From contig JALHPO010000001.1 of the NCBI GenBank assembly GCA_022842445.1, positions 231,134-295,133 on the forward strand: 64,000 nt of DNA, written 5' to 3'. The notes under the pieces were generated by a model that worked only from the letters and a program-made list of their open reading frames with translations, did not search any database and was not told where the DNA came from. Both the position numbers and the translations under genes were made by a program. This document shows positions 25,281 through 32,653 of the stretch, piece after piece (positions within the stretch are counted from its first letter, which is position 1; each line of letters begins with the position of its first letter). Source of the DNA: Nitrospira sp. (GTDB lineage Bacteria > Nitrospirota > Nitrospiria > Nitrospirales > Nitrospiraceae).

Positions 25281-25406
25281 CTAAATGGGGAAAAGCAGGT
25301 GGAACGCTAGTCCAAGGAGACTAAACAAGAGTACTGCTCTTGCCATGATGAATTCACGCGGAGTGAAACCTTGCTCGCGATCACGTGAGATTAACCCACC
25401 GATCAT
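25281..25406 (-). CDS. Small membrane protein (41 aa)
   Basis: ATG 25406 to TAG 25281: MIGGLISRDREQGFTPREFI then MARAVLLFSLLGLAFHLLFP and I. A charged N-terminus precedes one hydrophobic helix. It overlaps the end of the next small frame (25381-25533) by 26 bases in another reading frame. The pair might be two genes or one two-helix protein broken by a frameshift. Confidence 0.4.
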   Translation of the reverse strand: MIGGLISRDREQGFTPREFIMARAVLLFSLLGLAFHLLFPI

Positions 25407-25533
25407 TTCTGTTTCTTTCATTCACGGCCAATGGAGATATTGCAATAAAGAGGATAACCGAATAAATCCCCATGACTATCGCCATACAGAGCATAACAGC
25501 TAGAACAAAATACAAATTGCCAGATTCAATCAT
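25381..25533 (-). CDS. Small membrane protein (50 aa)
   Basis: ATG 25533 to TGA 25381: a long hydrophobic segment (LYFVLAVMLCMAIVMGIYSV) continues into ILFIAISPLAV and a charged end NERNRNDRWVNLT. GGTGA lies five bases upstream. It probably has one long or two short membrane helices. Together with the overlapping 41-residue frame it suggests a small membrane subunit pair. Confidence 0.4.
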   Translation of the reverse strand: MIESGNLYFVLAVMLCMAIVMGIYSVILFIAISPLAVNERNRNDRWVNLT

Positions 25534-26018
25534 GATTCACCGGAATGATAACTAGCTATGATTGGCCTGCTCCGTTGTTTCACGGAGTGGCGTGTCGCCA
25601 AGGCTGAGTATGAAATCCTTATGAAGCGTATCCTGGCAGAGGGGGTTCGTCAAAAGAAACAGTGATTCATATGTGGCAGATACATTTGTTTTTGGACCAG
25701 CACTAGCATGAGTCAAATTCCTTGGGGAAATCGACCAACTTTGGGCGGGCTTTTCAGATGGGGATTTTGACAGGGGTGTAGTGGGGATTTTCTGGAAGCT
25801 GATACCCATGAGATCCCGGTGGGGCCGTCAATCGATTGAATCACCGGATAGCGGTCGGTCGTGGACTTCAGCTGTGGGTTGATAGCTGACATTAACTGCC
25901 CAGGTCGAGGCTGAACTGCTTGAGCTGCTGTCAGTGCAGATAGAAGTGGGGTATCAAGCGGATAGCAAACCGCGGCCCAGTCCATAGGACGCTGGTTAGG
26001 CCGCGATGTCTTCGACGA
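25534..26018. other. Intergenic with short GGGGATTTT direct repeats
   Basis: Two leftward frames (25552-25809, 25713-25985) are open but show no recognisable protein. On the plus strand TGGGGATTTTGAC and TGGGGATTTTCTGG occur 20 bases apart (about 25755-25795). Paired GGGGATTTT blocks can occur near IS21-type ends, but no transposase or clear terminus is seen. Confidence 0.3.
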
Positions 26019-26363
26019 TCAGATGCCGGGCATCCGTCCGCTCGCTCGCATACTCACGTGAGACACCTTTGTTCTTCGGTTGGAACGCCGTGCTGGAGCC
26101 GATACTTTTGAGACGAGTGGGTACTTCTCCGGATGTCTGATTGATTCGACGGCTATATCCACATCAAGGTCCGGCCAATACAGGTGATGCAGCTGAGGCC
26201 ATACGACATTCAGAATCTCCGCAACAGCAGCATCCTTGAACCAAGGGAACTCTCTAAACGATACAAACAACTCTTCATCCGAGACCAACAACCAGAATCC
26301 GTGCTTGGAGATGTTGGTGACCTCAGCTTTTGAAATGTGTTTTCCAAGCGCTGCAGATTTCAT
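26019..26363 (-). CDS. DUF2442 protein
   Basis: 114 residues from ATG 26363. KAEVTNISKHGFWLLVSDEE, then LFVSFREFPWFKDAAVAEIL and LHHLYWPDLDVDIAVESIRH match DUF2442. The usual family ends near PEKYPL; here about 28 further basic residues follow, perhaps read-through into unrelated sequence. DUF2442 is commonly encoded right after DUF4160, as here, and the pair is considered toxin-antitoxin-like. The start lies inside the end of the DUF4160 gene (41-base overlap). Confidence 0.8.
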   Translation of the reverse strand: MKSAALGKHISKAEVTNISKHGFWLLVSDEELFVSFREFPWFKDAAVAEILNVVWPQLHHLYWPDLDVDIAVESIRHPEKYPLVSKVSAPARRSNRRTKVSHVSMRASGRMPGI

Positions 26364-26562
26364 CGTAACGCTCCTCAATAAGAGCTCTCGCTGCTCGAAC
26401 TTGCCTGGCAGTCATCCCGTAGTTTTGCGCAAGATTAATCGTGGGTTCCAGCCAAAACTTCGCCTCACCACGTTCACAATACACATGCACATGCATCCGC
26501 GCTTCCTCGCGGGAGAAAAAGTAGAACCGAAACCCCCCTGCTCTGAAAATGGTCGGGCTCAG
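26323..26562 (-). CDS. DUF4160 protein, probable CTG or lost start
   Basis: The frame LSPTIFRAGGFRFYFFSREE, then ARMHVHVYCERGEAKFWLEP and NLAQNYGMTARQVRAARALI is a full-length DUF4160 (79 residues). Family members usually begin MSPT; here that first codon is CTG (26560-26562), and an in-frame stop lies ten codons above it. Translation could use CTG, or the start was lost, leaving ATG at the MHVHV (about 51 residues). The stop lies within the DUF2442 gene, as is typical of the pair. Confidence 0.65.
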   Translation of the reverse strand: MSPTIFRAGGFRFYFFSREEARMHVHVYCERGEAKFWLEPTINLAQNYGMTARQVRAARALIEERYDEICSAWKTHFKS

Positions 26563-26738
26563 GTACGCTCTCGCTTCTTTGATCTACGACCGTTTCTATG
26601 CACGGTCGGTGTATTGTCCGCCTATTGAAAAACACCGTCAAGCGTACTGCAGTTAGACTTTGTAGCTGCTGCGTTTTTGAACAACACTCGGGGCTGTGGA
26701 AACCGGTTTAGCTAAGACTGCTCTATACACAACCACTC

Positions 26739-26948
26739 TCACTCCCCGCTGCCCGCCATGTCGTCGATCAGGGGGCGGTTGATATCGGTACAGCCCATGC
26801 AGATGAGATCAAAGAGTTCCTCGTGGTTGGCGACGAAGTTTTTGGCGTCCACGAGTTTTTCGGTCATGACCAGGGCATGACAGGTGTCGCAGAGCATCAT
26901 CAGGCCCCGCGAGACTCCTACCGTTTTTCTTCCTGCGCTCGTAGCCAT
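26739..26948 (-). CDS. Small protein with two CxxC motifs
   Basis: 69 residues from ATG 26948: LMMLCDTCHALVMTEKLVDA, then FVANHEELFDLICMGCTDIN. Two CxxC pairs about 37 residues apart suggest one zinc-ribbon-like site. Five bases separate it from the next small CxxC gene upstream, so they are likely co-expressed. Function unknown. Confidence 0.6.
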   Translation of the reverse strand: MATSAGRKTVGVSRGLMMLCDTCHALVMTEKLVDAKNFVANHEELFDLICMGCTDINRPLIDDMAGSGE

Positions 26949-26953
26949 ATCGA

Positions 26954-27148
26954 TTAGACCGATCCTTTTTGAAGGGCCATAAGAAAATCTTCCGTTTCGA
27001 GGTCGATGCCGCACTGCCCACACTCATAGGGACGATCATCCTGCGGCACAGCCAATGGCGCGGGCTCAATCCGCCCTCGGCAGACATGATAGAACTTTCC
27101 CCTGGCATTCTCATCGTCCAAGGGATCGCTTTCGTAAATCAGCACCAT
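26954..27148 (-). CDS. Small CxxC zinc-ribbon-like protein
   Basis: 64 residues: MVLIYESDPLDDENARGKFY, then HVCRGRIEPAP and RPYECGQCGIDLETEDFLMA. The H-x-C...CxxC arrangement suggests a zinc ribbon. It pairs with the following CxxC protein gene. Both are unlike known families that I recognise; a role in regulation or metal binding is only a guess. Confidence 0.6.
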   Translation of the reverse strand: MVLIYESDPLDDENARGKFYHVCRGRIEPAPLAVPQDDRPYECGQCGIDLETEDFLMALQKGSV

Positions 27149-27331
27149 GATTCACTGATACTCCCTATGTCTGCCGGCGAGTATACCGACGGGCCTGCCC
27201 TACCCGCAACCGCGAGGACCATACAGATCCAGGTCACGACTGAGGCTGCTCAAGCAAGCGGTGGAAAAACTCGGCTTACACATCAAACATCGTTGACATA
27301 TTTACAGATAAAGCTAAAGACCCACTCGCAC

Positions 27332-27564
27332 CAGGATGCTCAAAAGGGGCCCTATTCTCACCCGCCCACCCCGGTGCGCCAAGACGCACCCTTCCACAGG
27401 CAACGCCGCAGCGAGCGAAGATGCGAGGAGGTACATACCAAGCTTCGCTTGAACCGCTCGCTTCGATCACATGCGAGCGGATAGGTATCTTGCCTCCGCT
27501 GGTTCCCCACGTTGAGCCTCTGAGCGATGCGAGAACGCCGCTGGCGGACTTTTTCAGCATCCTG
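27332..27564. repeat. 233-bp dispersed palindromic-end repeat
   Basis: Left end CAGGATGCTCAAAAGGGGCC (27332 on) and right end TTTTTCAGCATCCTG (27550-27564) are inverted copies of each other (15 of the outer bases). The interior includes GCTCGCTTCGATC-like inverted arms and a CCGCTGGCGGACTTTTTCAG segment that I recognise from repeats found after genes in Nitrospira and other environmental genomes. It abuts the stop codon of the ABC transporter gene and may serve as its transcription end. Confidence 0.7.
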
Positions 27565-29289
27565 CTAGACCTGGAACTGCGCTTCGTACAGACCGGCGTA
27601 GACCCCCCCGCGAGAGAGCAGATCGTCATGCCGGCCATCTTCCACCAGTCGGCCGCCATCCAGGACCAGAATCCGATCGACATCATGGAGTGTGGACAGC
27701 CGATGGGCGATGATGAAGGTGGTGCGCCCTCTGGTCAATTCGGTCAACGCTTCACGGATTTTCACTTCTGTTTCCGTATCAATGTTGGAGGTCGCTTCGT
27801 CGAAGATCACGATGGGGGGATCTTTCAACAGCACCCGCGCGATTGACACCCGCTGTTTTTGACCGACCGACAGTTTGACGCCCCGCTCGCCGATCCAGGT
27901 GTCATAGCCTTCCGGCAGCGCCATGATAAATTCATGCGCCCGCGCAGCCCGTGCCGAGCTTTCGAGACGTTCCTGATCGGCGGCGAGATCGCCGTAGAGG
28001 ATATTCTCCCGCACCGTCCCGTTGAATAAAAACGGCTCTTGCTGCACGATGCCGATTTGCTGCCGAAGATAGGCCACCGGCAGATCGCGGATGTCCTGCC
28101 CGTCGATCAAGATGGCGCCGCCCTTTACGTCATAGAACCGCATGAGCAGCTTAAGCAGGGTGCTCTTCCCCGCTCCGCTCGGTCCGACCAGCGCCACACG
28201 CTCGCCTGCCGCAACAGAAACAGACAGGCTCTTGAGCACCGGCACATCGGAACGATAGTGGAATTGCGCCTGATCGAATCGAACGGCTCCCTGCACCCGG
28301 TGCGCAGGAGTGCCGACACCAGGCCGATCCGTCACCTCCGGAACTGCGTCCAGGACATCAAAGACCCGCTCGCTCGCCGCCAAGGCATGTTGGAGCATAT
28401 GATTGACGGAGTGAATCTGATTGATCGGCACATAAAACAACGCCAGATAGGAGAGAAACAACACCAGCTCGCCCAGCGTCAACCGGCCTTCGACAACTTC
28501 CCCCGCTCCGTACCAGAGAATCAACACAGTGCCGAGGCCGGCGAGCAAAATCATTCCCGGTGAATAGATCGACCACAGCACCATGGCTTTGAGATTCGCG
28601 TCGCTATAGGCGCGGCTCAGCCGGTCGAAGCGCGTCTGTTCGTACGCCTGCTGCATGAACCCCATGGTCTCCCTGATGCCCGACAGGGCATCTTGCAAAT
28701 ACCCGTTGAGCTCCGCCGAGTTCTTTCGAATGTGCCGGTAATAGCCGTGCACCCTGGACGTAAACCAGCCGGCCGACAGCATCAACAGCGGAATCGGCAG
28801 GAGCGACAGCGCCGCAAGCTTCCAATTGAGCATGAACAGCATAATCGTGATGCCGATCAGGGTCAGCACCGCCGTCACCACGCCTTCAAGCCCATCGATG
28901 AAGATCCGTTCGACGTGCTCCGTGTCGTTCGTCACCCGCGACATAATCTCGCCCGTCGACCGGCTTTCGTAGTAACTCAGAGAGAGCCCCTGCAGCGCGG
29001 AGAAAATCTGCCGGCGCAAATCGTGCACCACCGTCTGTTCCAGCTGATTATTGAGACGGATCCGGAGCGAGGCGAACAGATTTTTCACCACATAGGCGCC
29101 GACCAGCAGACCCAATGCCCAGGGGAGCAAGGCCAGTTGCTTCGCTTGGATGACATCGTCGATGACGATCTTGATCGCCCAGGGAGGCACCAGCTCGGCG
29201 GCTGTGGCGCAGGCGGCACAGAGCAGCGTCACAGCCGCAAGCCTGCGATGGGGTTGGAGATATGTCAGAACGCGAAGCAGTGGTTTCAC
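27565..29289 (-). CDS. ABC exporter, fused permease and ATPase (MsbA-like)
   Basis: 574 residues. Six membrane helices in residues 1-300 include LSYYESRSTGEIMSRVTND (intracellular loop typical of the type IV exporter fold). The ATPase has Walker A GPSGAGKST (369-377), Q-loop IVQQEPFLF, signature LSVGQ (473-477; the usual second G is V), Walker B IVIFDE (493-498), D-loop and an H-loop histidine in IIAHRLST. It works as a homodimer exporting lipids, peptides or drugs across the inner membrane; the substrate is unknown. The deformylase gene lies just upstream on the same strand. Confidence 0.92.
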   Translation of the reverse strand: MKPLLRVLTYLQPHRRLAAVTLLCAACATAAELVPPWAIKIVIDDVIQAKQLALLPWALGLLVGAYVVKNLFASLRIRLNNQLEQTVVHDLRRQIFSALQGLSLSYYESRSTGEIMSRVTNDTEHVERIFIDGLEGVVTAVLTLIGITIMLFMLNWKLAALSLLPIPLLMLSAGWFTSRVHGYYRHIRKNSAELNGYLQDALSGIRETMGFMQQAYEQTRFDRLSRAYSDANLKAMVLWSIYSPGMILLAGLGTVLILWYGAGEVVEGRLTLGELVLFLSYLALFYVPINQIHSVNHMLQHALAASERVFDVLDAVPEVTDRPGVGTPAHRVQGAVRFDQAQFHYRSDVPVLKSLSVSVAAGERVALVGPSGAGKSTLLKLLMRFYDVKGGAILIDGQDIRDLPVAYLRQQIGIVQQEPFLFNGTVRENILYGDLAADQERLESSARAARAHEFIMALPEGYDTWIGERGVKLSVGQKQRVSIARVLLKDPPIVIFDEATSNIDTETEVKIREALTELTRGRTTFIIAHRLSTLHDVDRILVLDGGRLVEDGRHDDLLSRGGVYAGLYEAQFQV

Positions 29290-29308
29290 AAAATCAAGCA
29301 GGCGGGCG

Positions 29309-29833
29309 TCAGATCACATTTGTCGGTTCTTTTTGCCAGTACTGCGAAAACTCAGGAAGCTGGGTCAAGGTGGACATGTCCTTCATTCGATCCAGAAACA
29401 CTTTGCCGATCAGGTGATCCATTTCGTGCTGAATGCACACGGCATAGAGGCCTGTTGCCTCAAAATCGAGAGATTTGCCCTTTCGATCCAATCCCTTCAC
29501 ACGCACCACCGATGGTCTCGTGACTTTCCCTCTCAATCCATCGACGCTGAGACAGCCTTCCCAGTTTTCGACTTGCTCAGGGCCGTAATAGACGATCGAG
29601 GGATTGATGAGAACGGTCTCGGGAAAACCGCCTTCGTCCGGACAGCCCATCACCACGAGTTGGATTGAACGGGACACCTGAGGCGCAGCCAGTCCGATTC
29701 CCGGCTCATCATACATCGTTTCAAGCATCTCATCGATCAAGCGTTGCAACTCTCCCGACTTGATGTCCCGCGGGTCAATCGGAGCCGCTGTTTTTCGAAG
29801 GATCGGATTGCCGAGCTTGGCGATTGTCAACAT
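29309..29833 (-). CDS. def: Peptide deformylase
   Basis: 174 residues with all three motifs: GIGLAAPQ (45-52), EGCLS (92-96, Cys is a metal ligand) and QHEMDH (135-140, two His ligands and the catalytic Glu). It removes the formyl group from new proteins in the cytoplasm using Fe2+ or a similar metal. ATG 29833 starts a normal-length product (MLTIAKLGNPILRK). Twenty bases separate it from the ABC exporter gene downstream. No fmt gene is adjacent. Confidence 0.95.
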   Translation of the reverse strand: MLTIAKLGNPILRKTAAPIDPRDIKSGELQRLIDEMLETMYDEPGIGLAAPQVSRSIQLVVMGCPDEGGFPETVLINPSIVYYGPEQVENWEGCLSVDGLRGKVTRPSVVRVKGLDRKGKSLDFEATGLYAVCIQHEMDHLIGKVFLDRMKDMSTLTQLPEFSQYWQKEPTNVI

Positions 29834-29889
29834 AGCCGAAGGTCAGAAATTATTGTTGCCACACCCGTCTACTAGATACACTCCTAACA

Positions 29890-29935
29890 CAGGCCCCTCC
29901 GGGCCTGCAACCCTCTCAGCAGACTGACGCAGTCT
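29890..29935 (-). terminator. Tandem hairpins after the HEAT-repeat gene
   Basis: Read leftward, AGACT-gcgtc-AGTCT (29935-29921) is followed by the perfect CAGGCCC-ggag-GGGCCTG hairpin (29907-29890). No T-run follows, so termination efficiency is uncertain. It separates the HEAT protein gene from def. Confidence 0.35.
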
Positions 29936-29943
29936 CGGGCAGA

Positions 29944-30768
29944 TTACGATTTTCGCTTCGGCCGTGGCGGCTCCGGAATTTCAAACACCTGTTGATTGTC
30001 GTTCCACCACTCGACCCATTCGCTGACCCAGGCTGCTCGATCCTGCTTCGTCGAGGTCTCCCAATCATGGAACTCGGTCTCGTGGCGCGTCAAAATCCAC
30101 AAGGAATGGAGCGCCGACAATGCCACGAACCGCTCATCATCGGTTACTATCGAAATCAAAACGGGGATCACCGCTTTATGCCGCACATACCGCGCCTCGA
30201 ACGCCGCCGCCTTTCTGACAGACGGATTCGGATCTGCCGCCATCACCTCGATGGCCTCCGGCACCAGAGACGGATTCAAACGGATCGCGACGCGCAAGGC
30301 ATGTTCGCGCACGCGGGGAATTTCGTTGACATCTTTGGCCGTGCCGACGAGCGCCGGGACTCCCGACACACCTTTCATCATCGACAACGTTTCAATGGCA
30401 TTGTACCGGACCCTGGGACTCGGCAGGGTCAGAGCCTTGACCAGAACAGGAACCGACGACTCTCCCAAATGGACGAATTCCCCCATCGCCCAGAATTCCT
30501 GTTTGCCTTCCAGCAGCGGCAGCAAGGCCTCCGCGCGTGTCAGTTCCTCAGGGCTCAACGGATTCGTGTTGGGAGGGACGGATACATCGGGTGCATCCTG
30601 ACTGCCGGGCGGCGCCTCATACGGCACTTGAACCGTCCACACGTCCGACGCCCATGCGCGATCCGCCTCCAGCCCGTACAGGCCTCCCAGCAGCTGCACA
30701 GCGAGCAATAGTGCACGTCCCCTTATGATGCGATGCGTCTTCACGAAACCTACGCTCCTTTCCACCAA
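29944..30768 (-). CDS. Exported HEAT-repeat protein
   Basis: 274 residues. An N-terminal signal peptide with a long basic n-region (hydrophobic ALLLAVQLLGGLYGLEA, cleavage near WAS). The mature part has HEAT-like helical repeats: SSVPVLVKALTLPSPRVRYN, then GVPALVGTAK, REHALRVAIRLNPSLVPEAI and SVRKAAAFEARYVRH. The C-terminus is Pro/Lys-rich (PPRPKRKS). HEAT arrays act as protein-binding scaffolds; the partner is unknown. A monocistronic gene, leftward. Confidence 0.7.
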   Translation of the reverse strand: MVERSVGFVKTHRIIRGRALLLAVQLLGGLYGLEADRAWASDVWTVQVPYEAPPGSQDAPDVSVPPNTNPLSPEELTRAEALLPLLEGKQEFWAMGEFVHLGESSVPVLVKALTLPSPRVRYNAIETLSMMKGVSGVPALVGTAKDVNEIPRVREHALRVAIRLNPSLVPEAIEVMAADPNPSVRKAAAFEARYVRHKAVIPVLISIVTDDERFVALSALHSLWILTRHETEFHDWETSTKQDRAAWVSEWVEWWNDNQQVFEIPEPPRPKRKS

Positions 30769-30980
30769 TACACCGGCGCGATTACCCAGTCTGCCGACAA
30801 GGCAGCGGTCCCAAACACCCTACGCCTGGATTATGACAAATATAAAACCGGTGCGGTAGCCACCTGCATGACAGTCTCTATTGATGGAACTGTACGATGA
30901 ACTGCACATGACGGCGGGTGGTTGTCGTACTCGGCCAACGGGATAAATCGCCTGCCCTTAACTGAAGCTTCACGGCAGGA

Positions 30981-31280
30981 TCAGCTGTCCAACCCATTTC
31001 GGGAGTCGGTGTCTCTCAGGTGTTTCCTGACTCGCACTTTCTCATGATGTTTGCGAAGCAGTTGCCGACGGATGGCATCCCGATCCTCTGCGACGATCCG
31101 GACCAGCCGGTCCACATCCTCCGCGTGTTCCCGAACCAGCTCGGATAGTTTCTGCAGCTGCCCTTCCAGCCGCTCGACACGCCACGCCATGTTGTTCGCG
31201 GACTCGGCAGGCCTGGTGGAAGACTTCACCACAGGCTTGGAATTATTTCGAAGGGCGGCCACAACAACGTCGCGTTTCAT
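30981..31280 (-). CDS. Coiled-coil hypothetical protein
   Basis: 99 residues from ATG 31280 (AGGAG six bases upstream). A basic N-terminus leads to a predicted coiled coil (about 30-95) with MAWRVERLEGQLQKLSELVR then EDVDRLVRIVAEDRDAIRRQ. No signal peptide. It is divergent from glgC (134 bases). Function unknown; possibly a structural or DNA-associated small protein. Confidence 0.6.
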   Translation of the reverse strand: MKRDVVVAALRNNSKPVVKSSTRPAESANNMAWRVERLEGQLQKLSELVREHAEDVDRLVRIVAEDRDAIRRQLLRKHHEKVRVRKHLRDTDSRNGLDS

Positions 31281-31401
31281 GCTCACTCCTTTTTTGATCA
31301 ACATGGAATGCGGACGACCGCTGGATTCTGTCGGCTAGTATTATCCGCAAGGAACGGGAAGTCAATGATTCCGCTTTCTTTCTATTTGATGCCGGTCCTG
31401 C

Positions 31402-31407
31402 TAGAAT
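31402..31407 (+). promoter_or_regulatory. Extended -10 for a possibly leaderless glgC mRNA
   Basis: TG-C-TAGAAT (-10 at 31402-31407), with only seven bases to the glgC ATG at 31415 and no Shine-Dalgarno site. It matches the clpS promoter core (CTGCTAGAATTC). A clear -35 is not visible. Confidence 0.4.
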
Positions 31408-31414
31408 TCGCCAT

Positions 31415-32653
31415 ATGAAAAATATCTTCACGATGGTCCTCGCCGGCGGCAAAGGCGAGCGGCTCTTTCCGCTCACCGACCAGCGCGCGAAACCGGCCGT
31501 CCCGTTCGGAGGCAAGTACCGCATCATCGACTTTACCTTGAGCAATTGCCTGAATTCCGGACTCCGGAAAATTGCAGTCCTCATCCAGTACAAATCGCAC
31601 TCGCTCGACCGGCATATCCGGATCGGCTGGAATGTGCTCAATGCCGAGCTCGGAGAATATATCGCCTCCGTCCCTCCCCAGCAGCGCATCAGCGAAGATT
31701 GGTATAAAGGCACCGCCGATGCCGTCTACCAAAACATGTTCCTGCTCGACAGCGAACACCCTGAATTTCTCCTCATCTTGGCCGGCGATCACATCTACAA
31801 GATGAATTATGCCGAGATGTATTACTGGCTGATGGCCAAACAGGCCGACGCGGTGGTCGGCGCGATCGACATCCCGATTCAGGACGCCTCACGATTCGGC
31901 GTGATCTCCGTCGACGAAGACTATCGCATCGTCCGGTTCGACGAAAAACCGGCCCAGCCTACTCCACTGCCGGGAGACCCCGCCCATGCCTTCGCCTCGA
32001 TGGGCATCTACTTGTTCCGCACCAGCGCGATTCGAAAATTCCTGATGGCAGACGCCCAGGAATCCGGCGCCCACGACTTCGGCAAGAACATCATTCCACG
32101 GATGATCGAGGAGCAGCGCGTCTACGCGTTTAAGTTTCAGGATGCGAACAAGAAAGCCGTCCAATACTGGCGCGATATCGGCACGCTCGACGCCTACTGG
32201 GAAGCCAATATGGATCTGGTCGCCGTCGATCCCCTATTCAATCTCTACGACCCTGAGTGGCCGATCCGCACCTACCAGGGCCAATTCCCTCCGGCCAAGT
32301 TCGTCTTCTCGCAAGACTATCAGGGCGGGCGCATGGGCGTCGCGCTTGATTCCATCATCTGCGGCGGCTGTATCGTGTCCGGCGCGCGGGTCCAGAACTC
32401 CGTGCTGTCTCCCAACGTTCGTGTCCTGGACCATGCCGACGTCCGCGAATCGATCCTGATGGAAAACGTGACGATCGGTGCCCACAGCCGCATCAAACGC
32501 GCCATTATCGACAAGGACGTCACGATCCCTCCGCATACGGAGATCGGATACAACCGGGACGCCGATGCCCGGCAATTCACCATCACTGACTCTGGTCTCG
32601 TAGTTATTTCAAAGGGAATGAAGCTGCATGCCTCCGTCGATTCACCCGGTTGA
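31415..32653 (+). CDS. glgC: Glucose-1-phosphate adenylyltransferase
   Basis: 412 residues. The nucleotide site is MVLAGGKGERLFPLTDQRAK with the allosteric/substrate Lys region PAVPFGGKYRIIDF. FGVISVD, the EKP loop (FDEKPAQP) and the ASMGIYLF segment follow, and a left-handed beta-helix domain closes the chain (VENVTIGAHSRIKRA-like hexapeptides near residue 350). It makes ADP-glucose for glycogen synthesis. No other glg gene is adjacent. The downstream helicase-half gene starts 26 bases before its stop, so the two are translationally coupled. Confidence 0.95.
   Translation: MKNIFTMVLAGGKGERLFPLTDQRAKPAVPFGGKYRIIDFTLSNCLNSGLRKIAVLIQYKSHSLDRHIRIGWNVLNAELGEYIASVPPQQRISEDWYKGTADAVYQNMFLLDSEHPEFLLILAGDHIYKMNYAEMYYWLMAKQADAVVGAIDIPIQDASRFGVISVDEDYRIVRFDEKPAQPTPLPGDPAHAFASMGIYLFRTSAIRKFLMADAQESGAHDFGKNIIPRMIEEQRVYAFKFQDANKKAVQYWRDIGTLDAYWEANMDLVAVDPLFNLYDPEWPIRTYQGQFPPAKFVFSQDYQGGRMGVALDSIICGGCIVSGARVQNSVLSPNVRVLDHADVRESILMENVTIGAHSRIKRAIIDKDVTIPPHTEIGYNRDADARQFTITDSGLVVISKGMKLHASVDSPG

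Noticed and set aside
25534..26018. Insertion-sequence remnant (IS21-like end)
   Set aside because: GGGGATTTT pairs alone are too weak; no transposase remnant or terminal repeat was found.
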